Assembly (NCBI GenBank): GCA_011799875.1
Contig: CM022302.1
Span: 52,930,456 to 52,994,455 of the forward strand
Direction of reading: 5' to 3'
DNA from: Thinopyrum elongatum
Lineage: Eukaryota; Streptophyta; Magnoliopsida; Poales; Poaceae
Length of the DNA: 64,000 bases
Position numbers and translations under genes: made by a program. Below, one piece after another: positions 30,552-40,600 of this stretch. Every line of letters starts with the position of its first letter. Position 1 is the first letter of the stretch. The notes under the pieces are model-generated. The model saw nothing but the letters and a program-made list of their open reading frames with translations. It searched no databases and was not told the origin of the DNA.

Positions 30552-33278
30552 TCACAACTTCATCAAGTTGAGATTATGCTTGAAGTCTTCAAAACTTCTA
30601 GTGGGTAGAGCTTTGGTGAATCCATCTGCAATCTGATCTTTGGAATGCACAAAGAGAATATCAAGTTGTTTTTGAGCCACTCGTTCTCTGATGAAGTGGA
30701 AATCAATTTCAATGTGCTTTGTCCTAGCATGAAAAACAGGATTAGCAGACAAATAAGTAGCACCCAGATTATCACACCATAGACATGGAGCTTGTTTACT
30801 TTTTACACCAAGCTCTTTCAATAAAGATTGCACCCATATGATCTCAGCTGTAGCATTTGCTAATTCTTTGTACTCTGCCTCAGTACTGGACCTGGAGACA
30901 GTAGCCTGTTTCCTTGCACACCATGAAATCAAGTTAGGACCAAAGAACACTGCAAATCCCCCAGTGGAACGTCTGTCATCCAAAGATCCTGCCCAGTCAA
31001 AGTCTGAGAAAGCACTAAGAAGTGTGGATGATGACTTGCTGAAGTTGAGACCAATGCTAAGAGTGTTCTTGACATATGTAATTATTCGTTTAGCAGCAGT
31101 CAAATGAACAGTAGTGGGTGCATGAAGAAACTGACAGACTTTGTTAACAGCAAAAGAGATAGAAGGTCTTGTAAGGGTGAGATATTGAAGTGCACCTACT
31201 AGACTCCTGTATTTGGTGCTGTCTTCTTGACTCAAGGCTTGCCCTTCTGTAAGAGACAATTTTTCTGAACTAGATAATGGAGTAGGTGAGGGTTTACAAC
31301 CTTGCAAACCAGCCTGTTTCTTCACTTCTATCCCTAAGAAATAGTGCAAATCTCCAAGATCCTTAAGAGCAAACTCTGTACTGAGATCCTTCAACAGTCC
31401 TGTGATGGCTTCATCAGATGAACTTGTGACAATAATATCATGAACATAGATGAGAACAAAGATGTGAGTATTGCACTTGTTGTAAATAAACAGTGATGTG
31501 TCAGACTTAGAAGGAACAAAGCCAAGTGTTTGCATCTTTTGACTGAGACATGAATACCATGCCCTTGCAGCCTGCTTAAACCCATATAACGCTTTGTCAA
31601 GTCTGCACACGTGCAACGGTGCATGTTGGTTTTCAAACCCAGGAGGTTGTTTCATGTACACTTCCTCTTCCAGAACACCATGAAGGAACACGTTCTGTAC
31701 ATCTAGCTGTCTGAGACTCTAGCCCCTGGACATAGCAATAGACAAAACAAGACGGATGGTTGCAGCTTTTACAACTGGACTAAATGTGTCCTCATAGTCT
31801 ATACAATACCGTTGTTTGAAACATTAGGCCACAAGTCTTGCCTTGTAGCGATCAATGGTGCCATCAGATTTTCTCTTGATCCTGAACACCCACTTGCAAT
31901 CAATAAGGTTTTTACCTTGCTGTGGAGGAACCAAGTGCCACATTTTGTTTCTCTTCAGTGCCATGTACTCTTCATGCATGGCCTTCTTCCAATGTTCATC
32001 AGCTAGGGCTTCATCAAGGGTGTGCGGTTCACCTGGTTCACCTGTAGAACACACCATGCCATATTTTGTAATATGCTTATAATTAATTGGTTGTATTACC
32101 CCTTGTTGCAGCCGTGTACAGCATGGTGATGAAGTGGTCTGCATGGGTGGCACAAAAGATCCCACGCAATCTGTGGGAGTTGCAGCAGGAACAGATCCCG
32201 AGGCAGATCTTGGCGAAGCAGCAGCAGATTCGACGGCAGGATCTGCGACCGGATCTTTTGTGGCTGCGGATGAAGACGTGTAACACCATCGCTCCGCAAA
32301 AGATCCTGGCGGGCAGGACTCATCATGGCGCCGTGATGAGGGGCCAGCGTCCGTTGCGCCAGAGGTGGGTCCCGCGCCTGTCGGCCGGCGCAGGTCATGC
32401 CGCTTGTAGCACACGGGTTGAACCGGGAACCGGGCTTCTATAGGTCCAATGGGAGGTGGACAAGCGGCGGCGTGTGGTTTGCTCGGGTTGGTGGAGGCAC
32501 CGCCACGAATCGCAGGGGGACGCGTGGTAGACGCGGGCTCGCTCGCAGGCACTCGGTCGGCGGCTCCACGCGCAGCTGATGCCACGGATTCCCGAGGAGA
32601 TTCTGCTGTCCTGCCAGCGGCTACGGATCCAAAGGCCGATTCGCTGACCAGGTCTGCCGTGGCTGCGGGAACTGATCCCGAGGTGGATTTGTTCCCTGAG
32701 CCATGACACATGAAATATGTCCCGGTCACACCATTTTCTTCACCATTTTCCGTCCTGTTTTCTTCTGCAACATCACACAACTCATGCACAGTGGTTTGAG
32801 GGTTAGTCAACATATGATCATCACGGTTTCGTTCCCCTTCATCAAGGCCGGTGAAAGAAGGTGGTAGAAGGAGGATTTCTTTACGAAGTAAAGCACCGGC
32901 ATTTGGATGAAGATCGGCAAAGGGAAATTTGGTCTCGTCGAACACGACGTCGCGAGAAATATAGACACGCTCGATAGAGACATCTAGGCACTTAACCCCC
33001 TTGTGTTGGGCACTATAGCCAAGAAAGACACACTGTTTAGATCGGAACATGAGTTTGCGAGGATTATATGGACGGAGATTGGGCCAGCACGCACAACCAA
33101 AAACACGTAGGGATGTGTAGTTAGGCTTGACGTGAAGGAGCCGTTCTATGGGAGTTTCATTGTTTATGACACGGCTAGGGAGCATATTGATGATGTGAAT
33201 AGCCGTGAGAAACGCTTCATCCCAAAATTTGAGGGGCATGGAAGCACCTACTAGAAGAGCTAGACCAACTTCAACTAT
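30552..33278 (-). pseudogene. Copia polyprotein (integrase end, RT, RNase H), truncated, two stops
   Basis: The minus strand reads in one frame from 33278 to the stop at 30552. The order is integrase C-terminal part (LKFWDEAF, INMLPSRV, FGCACWPNLRPYN, CVFLGYS), then a Ser/Pro/Ala-rich linker, then reverse transcriptase ([38 protein letters not shown]), then RNase H ([24 protein letters not shown]) to a usual end ([14 protein letters not shown]). TAA at 31826-31824 and TAG at 31721-31719 interrupt it. The catalytic YVDD box is YVHD (31448-31437), so the enzyme would be inactive even without the stops. The 5' part (gag, protease, integrase core) is missing because a DNA transposon begins at 33279. 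Confidence 0.92.
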
Positions 33279-33508
33279 CACTGGTACAACGAGGTGCTAT
33301 ACAAACGGTTTTTAACCCCTTTCCGCGACGGCGTTATGAACCGTCACCTAGTGAGTGACTGCGATAGGGGCGGGGTCCTTCCCACACGACCCGGAAACCG
33401 TCAGGGATATGCCCTCCTGGCACACACGCTCGGCAAAATGAGGTCATGTGCGACCGGCGAGCGATCAAATAGGGCTATATGTACAGTAGTGCTAAAAAAA
33501 TACAATTA

Positions 33509-33930
33509 TACAGGCGAAATCGTTTCCGATCGTAAGTACATCCCACACAGTCAGTCCCCGCTAAATGTTTTCGTTCGTATATGCATCCCACACAGTCGCT
33601 CCAAGGAAAACATTTCCATTCGCACGTACATCACACACGATTTTCCCAGTTAAATCGTTTGTGATAGCGTTACCATTGCACACGATATTAACAATGTTAT
33701 CGTTTGTGTTATTGAATGCATCACACACGGTGCGTAGAAGAAACTGTGTGGCAAAGACTGTCCATCACACACAGTTTTTATGTGGTAAATGTTTGCGCAA
33801 GGTGGCCTAACGCAAACATTTTTCATGAGGATGTCGTGTGTGATTATTCATTTATCCAACGGGGTTTATTCGTAGAAACTGTGTGCGTTGCCTGAGGTCA
33901 TCGCCCACGGTGTTTTCTCAATAACCGTTT
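33509..33930. repeat. Subterminal repeats of the second DNA transposon
   Basis: Units of about 55-60 bases recur with much divergence. They share a CGTTT-CGAT/TGT-ATA part and a CATCCCACACAG or CATCACACACGGT part, starting at about 33509, 33569, 33610, 33650, 33695 and 33755. The same words reappear at 36400-36430 and 37486-37523 (ATCGCAAACGGTT, AACTGTGTGTGAT), flanking the element's genes. Such motif clusters are typical of CACTA ends. Confidence 0.6.
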
Positions 33931-34154
33931 GCAATAGAAAAACCCAATTAGCAGGCTAATTGGCCATTAGCAGGCTAATTCCCTATTATTAATAATCCAT
34001 TTATTAATCTAGTTGACATTTTATATTAAGCACACAATATATTTCATTTCCATATTATGGAAGCAGGATTTAATAATTGAAATACATCAGAGTACAACAT
34101 CATATAGCTTCAGCACTCAGCTACCCCATTACACAACTGCACCAGCACCAAGTT
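33931..34154. other. AT-rich stretch 3' of B3-type relic
   Basis: A short AT-rich non-coding stretch with GCTAATT-GC repeats around 33940-33985. It should contain the 3' untranslated region of the minus-strand B3-like gene. No other signal is seen. Confidence 0.35.
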
Positions 34155-34696
34155 TCACATGGAACATCTACAACCTTTCGAAATTAGCATCATAGACAGA
34201 TGAATCTCATTTGGAAAACTGCTGAAGCCAAAGGCGAATATTGAGCCTTCATTGATGTTTAGGTCTTTCCAACTTTAGGCTAGTGCTTGTGGATGATTGA
34301 CCGTCCATCCTTCATCCTCTTCAGGAACACTTCAATATTGAACCATGGGTGTTGTATGAAAACCTTCCTCGACTCCTGACCATACAGGTGGTTTGAGAGG
34401 TAATCATCAGTGAACTGTTTTGGAAAGGCCTGAAAACAAGGATATGCATAAATATCTTCTCTAGATTTGAAATGGCGCAAAGGAATTAAAAAGACAAGGT
34501 ATAATAGTTAGTACGATCCCGTAGTGAACTGATGTCTTCTTCATTGTGCAGACAAAGATCGTGTTGTTTTTTGTAGCTAATTTCTTTATCGTAACAATCT
34601 TTCTGAGTGTCTTGATTTGACTGATATTAATGGACAACTCATTTCCACATATGCAAAAAGGGTCAAACAATGGGTCAAAACCTCTGACAACAGGAC
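34155..34696 (-). pseudogene. B3-domain DNA-binding protein relic, two exons visible
   Basis: Two minus-strand exons join in frame: 34696-34515 (acceptor CACATGTAG, donor ATC/GTACTA) and 34429 onward (acceptor TTGTTTTCAG). The joined product shows the B3 layout of plant transcription factors: strand IFVCTMKKTSV, then the AFPKQFTDDYL helix motif (family L-P--F----L), KVFIQHP, an EVFLKRMKDGR strand pair, and IIHKH before the usual tryptophan. At that tryptophan position there is a TAG (34282-34280). A one-base shift just after it restores coding sequence (NINEGSIFAFGF, the family's final strand) to a stop at 34157-34155. So the gene is broken twice at its end. Upstream exons are uncertain. B3 proteins bind DNA; here it may have served the transposon. 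Confidence 0.6.
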
Positions 34697-34844
34697 CTAC
34701 ATGTGCAAGACCAAATTGTTAAAAACCTAATATTTAAAAACAAGAAGTGGAAAGGTGTGTTATTAACAACAGGCCTAATATTTAAAAACAAGCAAACGTA
34801 GTCATTCAAACTTGTATTGTGCAGGTCTCAGTACACTAGTTATT
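34697..34844. other. Intron-like AT-rich stretch
   Basis: Non-coding sequence between the B3-like exon and the Harbinger-type MITE. It includes a repeated CCTAATATTTAAAAACAAG (34726 and 34769). If the gene model is right this is intron sequence that later received the MITEs. Confidence 0.35.
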
Positions 34845-35296
34845 GGCCCTATTTGGATCCATGGGTTAGAGTTAGTTTGAGCTAGTTTGGGCTCAAATAG
34901 CCCTAAAGTATGCAAACATGAGGGCTAGTTTGAGCTAGTTGCGTCAAACCCACCCAAAATAACTATCCCACCCAAGAGGTGCTGATTGGGGCTAGTTCTC
35001 CTAGTGCATTTATTGTCAATCTAACACTGTCATCCAAACACCTCTTTGGCTAGAGTTAGTTTAAGGTTAGTCATTGTTGAGTATCATTGTTATTTAGGAA
35101 ATGTAGGATAGCGTAGGATTTATTCTACCTTGACTTTTACTCCAAGATGACCATGTACTCCTATATACATGCCAACAAGTCTCAAGCAATAAAATCAACT
35201 ATTCCACCAATCTCTCTCTCTCTCTCTCCCTTTTAACTGTCATGAGCTAGAAACTAACTCTAACCTCTAGCTAAGTTAGAGTATCCAAACTGTGCC
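34845..35296. mobile_element. Harbinger/Tourist-type MITE
   Basis: Terminal inverted repeats are GGCCCTATTTGGATCC on the left and GTATCCAAACTGTGCC on the right, 12 of 16 matching. The flanks carry ATT at 34842-34844 and 35297-35299. Interior motifs GTTAGAGTTAGTTT and AACTAACTCTAACC are inverted too. GGCCCTGTTTGGATCC-type ends are characteristic of grass Tourist-like MITEs, whose target copy is usually TTA/TAA, so ATT is slightly unusual. No coding capacity. Confidence 0.8.
35211..35228. repeat. (TC)9 microsatellite inside the MITE
   Basis: An uninterrupted TC run of 18 bases, followed by CCC. It lies in the MITE interior and is a likely length-polymorphic site. Confidence 0.85.
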
Positions 35297-35329
35297 ATTG
35301 TTAAATCAAATGGAAAGGCGTGTTCAATA

Positions 35330-35586
35330 CTCAATCCGGTCCTTTTTACTCTGCATATAAGAATTGTCTGAAGTCAAACTTCATAAAGTTTGACCTTATT
35401 TATATGAAAAAATATCAACATCTAGCATGCTAAACTTATACAATATGAAAATTTAAGTCATGACACATGCACTGATATTTATTTCATATTGTGAATGTTG
35501 GTATTTTGTTATATAAAGTTGGTCAAACTTTAAGAGGCCTGACTTTAGACAAATCTTATATGTGAACTAAAAAGATTCGGAGGGAG
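35330..35586. mobile_element. Stowaway (Tc1/Mariner-type) MITE
   Basis: The right end is CGGAGGGAG followed by TA and the left end is TA followed by CTCAATCCG, a decayed form of the CTCCCTCCGT Stowaway end. TA is present on both sides (35328-35329 and 35587-35588), the normal target for this superfamily. The 257-bp length and inverted pairs such as AAGTTTGACC / GGTCAAACTT are typical. Confidence 0.85.
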
Positions 35587-35588
35587 TA

Positions 35589-35813
35589 CGACATGCTTAA
35601 CAGCGACCAAATATAGTCATTCATAGAGCTATTGTTAAATTTGGTATTGATAAAATTGACCTGCACAGTTCATACTAGCACATATAGAACATCCCACTGT
35701 TAATAGCTGAAATAAAAAAGGCATACTACGAACAACCAAAGATGGCAATTCAAACTGGACATATGCTAACTACAAACAACCAAACAACCATAAACCGTGG
35801 GTTTCCTCACTTG
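35589..35813. other. Non-coding stretch between MITE and upstream exon
   Basis: AT-rich sequence with repeated AACAACCAAA words. Probably intron sequence if the minus-strand gene is continuous. No element recognised. Confidence 0.3.
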
Positions 35814-36171
35814 TCACAGATTGGCTCCTCCTCGTGGTCCTAGGCCAGCGTCACAGAACGTGTCCTTCAGAAATGACAAAAGGGGCTCCATGGCGATGAA
35901 GGATGGCAAATTGTTCATAACGAGCCGCAGGAGATCAGCGGCAGGGCCATCGATGAGATCGACATGTCCTTCACATGTCCTTCACAGGGCCATCGATGAG
36001 ATCGACATGGTCCTAGGGAGCTACAAGAGGAAGAAATAACTCAAATAGACCACCGTGTTAAAATCCTTCATTCCAAGTCATAGCTCGAGAGAGAGAAGAG
36101 AGGCATACCCGGGTGGTGAAGGAGTCGGAGGAGGAGGAGGAACCACTGGAGAGGTCGTTGAAGAAGACCAT
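35814..36171 (-). pseudogene. Possible first exons of the B3-type gene, disrupted by tandem duplication
   Basis: On the minus strand an ATG at 36171 in a CC-ATGG context opens a 21-codon exon to 36109 (donor CGG/GTATGC). A second exon may begin at 36012 (acceptor CCCTAG) and reads DHVDLIDGP, then, after an insertion, PAADLLRLVMNNLPSFIAM and LLSFLKDTFCDAGLGPRGG, ending in TGA at 35816-35814. Within it the words CATCGATGAGATCGACATG and GTCCTTCACA (plus strand) are duplicated in tandem at 35949-36010, which shifts the frame and creates a TGA. The protein piece is hydrophobic and helical and I do not recognise it. Joining to the B3 exons in frame could not be shown. Confidence 0.35.
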
Positions 36172-36580
36172 GGCGACCCCGGCGGTAGGATGCGAGACGA
36201 CGAGAGCGAGGAAGCAAGCGAGGAAGCGTCTATAGCTTAGGAAGGAAGGAAGGAAGGAGGAAACAGGGGAAATGTGACTTGTGGTCGGGGAGAAAAGGGG
36301 GTGGGGAAGGGGGGGCGGGGGTAGATATTTCGGCGGTAGGCCAAAAATTTCGAAATGTCGAGGGAAACTTTGCGCGCGGTGCCGCCGGACACCATTCACT
36401 TTGAACGATTGTGTGCATCGCAAACGATTCTTCTGTTTACGCGCATGGGATGAGTTTGATAATTCAAATTTTGGTGGAAATTTCCCCGGGTACGTCATTG
36501 CATAATTTAACATCGCTTGCTAATTTGGGCACACAAAAGAGCGTACAGCACACAGACCACACTTACTGAATTGAGCAATT
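36172..36580. other. Candidate promoter region with short inverted words
   Basis: It lies between two minus-strand coding regions. It includes a GGAAGGAAGGAAGGA tract (36240-36258), a G-rich run near 36295-36325 and the subterminal-type word ATCGCAAACGATT at 36418-36430. It probably contains the promoter of the 36171 ATG. No TATA box could be assigned. Confidence 0.35.
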
Positions 36581-37366
36581 TTAGTAATTAAACAGAGCCA
36601 GTTGACCTAAACATTGCTCTAACAAAAGACCAGCATTAAAAACAAAGCCTAAGTACGCATAATTTGAACAAATCCGCCGCCACGCCAGCCTATGCATCGC
36701 TGGTGTGAGATGAGACGTCAATGACTTGTCCTGGCGACATGCTGCCGTTGGTGGACTCCATGTCCCCCTGCTGAAGTCGACCGCGTCCTCGTCCTCGTCC
36801 TCAGCGCCGCCCTCAAGGTTGTAGTACTCGAAGTAGTGGCGGCGCCAGAGCTCGCATTGGTACTCCACCGCCGATTCCTCGACGGACAGACTCTTCTCTA
36901 CCTCGACCTCGGCCACGTGCAACTCCTCCTCCCGGCGCTCCTTGATCTCCGTCGCCTCCTGCATCTCCAACTCACGCTCGGCGATCTCATGAGGAAGCAG
37001 GTGCTCCACGGCCACCGCCGCCTTTTCGGACATGGGTTGCATGCTGGATTCCGAGATGGCCTGGAATATCTTGGCGTGTGCGTCCTCGATCTTGGTGTGG
37101 ATGGCCTCGACCCAGGCCAGGGCGACATCGGCGGCACGGACGGCAGCTCGAGCGCTCTCGACGTTTGCAGCAGCATCTGCAGCCGTCTCGGCTACTGTAG
37201 CTGCCCTGTCGGCTGCCGCAGACGCCCTCTCGGCGGATGCGACCATGCCCAACGCGGATGCGGCAGCACTCTCGGCGTTGGCGGCCGCGCTCTCGGCGTA
37301 GGCGGCGGTGCTCGGGGAGGACGCGGCCATCGTAGGGGCCTTCACGAAGCGTTTCCACGGTGTCAT
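36581..37366 (-). CDS. Alanine-rich coiled-coil protein, hypothetical
   Basis: An uninterrupted 261-codon frame, with ATG in a good context (AAGATGAC) at 37366. Residues 1-15 are basic. Residues about 18-95 are an alanine-rich run of near-heptads (AESAAANAESAAAS, AADRAATVAETAADAA) predicted to form a long helix. Residues about 95-165 are charged and helical (EIAERELEMQEATEIKE). Then comes an aromatic motif (WRRHYFEYYNLEGG) before an acidic patch (EDEDED) and a C-terminal tail that looks less coding-like. The region is GC-rich compared with its AT-rich surroundings, as is usual for grass exons. The family is unknown to me. The setting, between subterminal-type words at 36418 and 37488, suggests a transposon-encoded accessory protein. 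A real end upstream of 36581, through splicing, is possible. Confidence 0.55.
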   Translation of the reverse strand: MTPWKRFVKAPTMAASSPSTAAYAESAAANAESAAASALGMVASAERASAAADRAATVAETAADAAANVESARAAVRAADVALAWVEAIHTKIEDAHAKIFQAISESSMQPMSEKAAVAVEHLLPHEIAERELEMQEATEIKERREEELHVAEVEVEKSLSVEESAVEYQCELWRRHYFEYYNLEGGAEDEDEDAVDFSRGTWSPPTAACRQDKSLTSHLTPAMHRLAWRRICSNYAYLGFVFNAGLLLEQCLGQLALFNY

Positions 37367-37600
37367 CTTTGCAAGAAGGGATTGCGAGAATGGGGATCGG
37401 GATTCGTGGATTCGGGGGCTGCCGGCACTGGAGCAGACGAGCCGGCGAAGCTTAAGGACGAAGACTTAAATAGACCCAGGAATTTTCATCGCAAACGGTT
37501 CCTACAAAAAACTGTGTGTGATATTGTTGATATTTTTTATTAGCTATGAAAGACGAATTTGGAGTAAAGTGGCAACGGATGGTATTTTAAATGTATGAGA
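37367..37600. other. Junction between transposon gene region and satellite
   Basis: It holds ATCGCAAACGGTTCCTAC and AACTGTGTGTGATATTG (37486-37523), which are subterminal-type words, and then from about 37550 a diverged start of the satellite. No inverted end or target copy marks the boundary. Confidence 0.4.
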
Positions 37601-40600
37601 AAATTTGTAGTACTAATACAACTGTCATGTCAAATTTTCGAAAATTTCAGGGGTCATTTGACCTTTTAAGACATTTAAGTGATTTTCTAGCCATTTAATG
37701 ACTGTAATTCAAATTTGAACTACATGTACATGCAACAACTAACCATAACGGTTTGAAAAGTCATATTTTGTGTACTTGTGTGCAATTTAATTTCACAAGC
37801 AGTAAATTGGAAGGAATTTTCGAACATATTGGTCTAACGGCTATGACACAATTAAGCATGGAGTGCCATGGCATTTAAATTCCAAAAAATTAAAAAAAGA
37901 TCAGAAAGACATGAAACCTTGCTTCATGTTATGTCATGTCACAAAGATGATGTGGTAAAAAAATTGGCATGTTTGATGAAAGTTTGGACACACACCCCTC
38001 ACAAACCGAAGCAACTCACTAGAAGGCTCGTGATTCCGAGAGGGAACAATGCATGCTTGATGACGAACGAGAGATAGATTCCCCTTACGGCCTTCAAATA
38101 TTTTCTACATTTAACGTGCAATAATACAACTTTCATGTGAAAATTTGGAAACTTTCAAGGGCCATTTGACCTTTTAAAGACATTTAAGTGATTTTCTAGC
38201 CATTTAATGACCGTAATTCAAATTAGAACTACATGTACATGCAACAGCTAACCATAACAGTTTGAAAAATCATATTTGTGTACTTGTGTGCGAGTTAATT
38301 CCATGTGCAGTAAGTTGGAAGGAATTTTCAAACATAATGGTCTCACGGCATGGACACATGCATGGAGTGCTATGGCATTTCAATTCCAAAAAATTAAAAA
38401 ATGATCAGAAAAACATGAAACCTTGCTTGATGTAATGTCATGCCACCAAGATGATGTGGTAAAAAAATTGGCCTGTTTGACGAAAGTTTGGAGACACACC
38501 CCTCACAAACCGGAGCAACTCACTAGAAGGCTCGTTGTTCCGAGAGGGAACAATGCATGTTTGATGACGAACGGGAGATAACTTCCTCTTACGGCCTTCA
38601 AATTTTTCTACATTTAACGTGCACTAATACAACTGTCATGTGAAAATTTGGAAAATTTCAGGGGTCATTTGACCTTTTAAAGACATTTAAGTGATTTTCT
38701 AGCCATTTAATGACCGTAATTCAAATATGAACTATATCTACATGCAACGGATAACCATAACGGTTTGAAAAATCATATTTGTGTACTTGTGTGTGAGTTA
38801 ATTCCATGTGCAGTAAATTATAAGGAATTTTCAAACATATTGGTCTCACGGCATGGACACATGCATGGAGTGCCATGGCATTTTAATTCTAAAAAAATAA
38901 AATATGATCAGAAAAACATGAAACCTTGCTTGATGTAATGTCATGCCACTAAGATGATGTGGTAAAAAATTGGCCTTTTTGACGAAAGTTTGGACACACA
39001 CCCCTCACAAACCGGAGCAACTCACTAGAAGGCTCGTGGTTTTAAAAGGGAACAATGCATGTTTGATGACGAACGGGATATAGCTTCCTTTTACGACCTT
39101 CAATTTTTTTTAATGTTTAACGTGCACAATACAACTGTCATGTCAAAATTAGGAAAATTCTAGGGGTTATTTGATCTTTTAAAGACATTTAAGTGATTTT
39201 CTAGCCATTTAATGACCGTTATTCAAATTTGAACTACATCTACATGCAACGGCTAACCATAACGGTTTAAAAAAATCATATTTGTGTACTTGTGTGCGAG
39301 TTAATTCCATATGCAGTAAATTAGAAGGAATTTTCAAACTTATTGGGGTCACGGCATAGACACACGCATGGAGTGCCATGGCATTTTAATTCCAAAAAAT
39401 TAAAAAATGATCAAAAAAATATGAAATCTTGCTTGATGTAATGTCATGCCACCAAGATGATGTGGTAAAAAAATTGGCTTGTTTGACGAAAGTTTGGACA
39501 CACACCCCTCACAAACCGGAGCAACAAGGCTCGTGGTTCCAAGACAGAACAATGTATGTTTGATGACGAACGGGAGATAGATTCCCCTTACGGCCTTCAA
39601 ATTTTTTCTACCTTTAACATGCACTAATACAACTGTCATGTGAAAATTTGGAAAATTTCAGGGGTCATTTGACTTTTTAAAGACATTTAAGTGAATTTCT
39701 AGCCATTTAATGACCGTAATTCAAATTTGAACTACATGTACATGCAACAGCTAACCATAACGGTTTGAAAAATCATATTTGTGTACTTGTGTGCGAGTTA
39801 ATTCCATGTGCAGTAAGTTGGAAGGAATTTTCAAACATAATGGTCTCACGGCAAGGACACATGCATGGAGTGCTATGGCATTTCAATTCCAAAAAATTAA
39901 AAAATGATCAGAAAAACATGAAACCTTGCTTGATGTAATTTCATGCCACCAAGATGATGTGGTAAAAAATTTGGCCTGTTTGACGAAAGTTTGGACACAC
40001 ACCCCTCACAAACCGGAGCAACTCACTAGAAGGCTCGTGGTTCCGAGAGGGAACAATGCATGTTTGATGACGAACGAGAGATAACTTCCTCTTACGGCCT
40101 TCAATTTTTTCTACATTTAACATGCACTAATACAACTGTCATGTGAAAATTTGGAAAATTTCAGGGGTCATTTGACCTTTTAAAGACATTTATTTGATTT
40201 TCTAGCCATTTAATGACCGTAATTCAAATATGAACTATATCTACATGCAACGGATAACCATAACGGTTTGAAAAATCATATTTGTGTACTTGTGTGGGAA
40301 TTAATTCCATGTGCAGTAAATTATAAGGAATTTTCAAACATATTGGTCTCACGGCATGGACACATGCATGGAGTGCTATGACATTTCAATTCCAAAAAAT
40401 TAAAAAATGATCAGAAAAACATGAAACCTTGCTTGATGTAATGTCATGCCACCAAGATGACGTGGTAAAAAAATTGGCCTGTTTGACGAAAGTTTGGACA
40501 CACACCCCTCACAAACCGGAGCAACTCACTAGAAGGCTCGTGGTTCCGAGAGGGAACAATGCATGGTTGATGACGAACAGGACATAACTTCCTCTTACGG

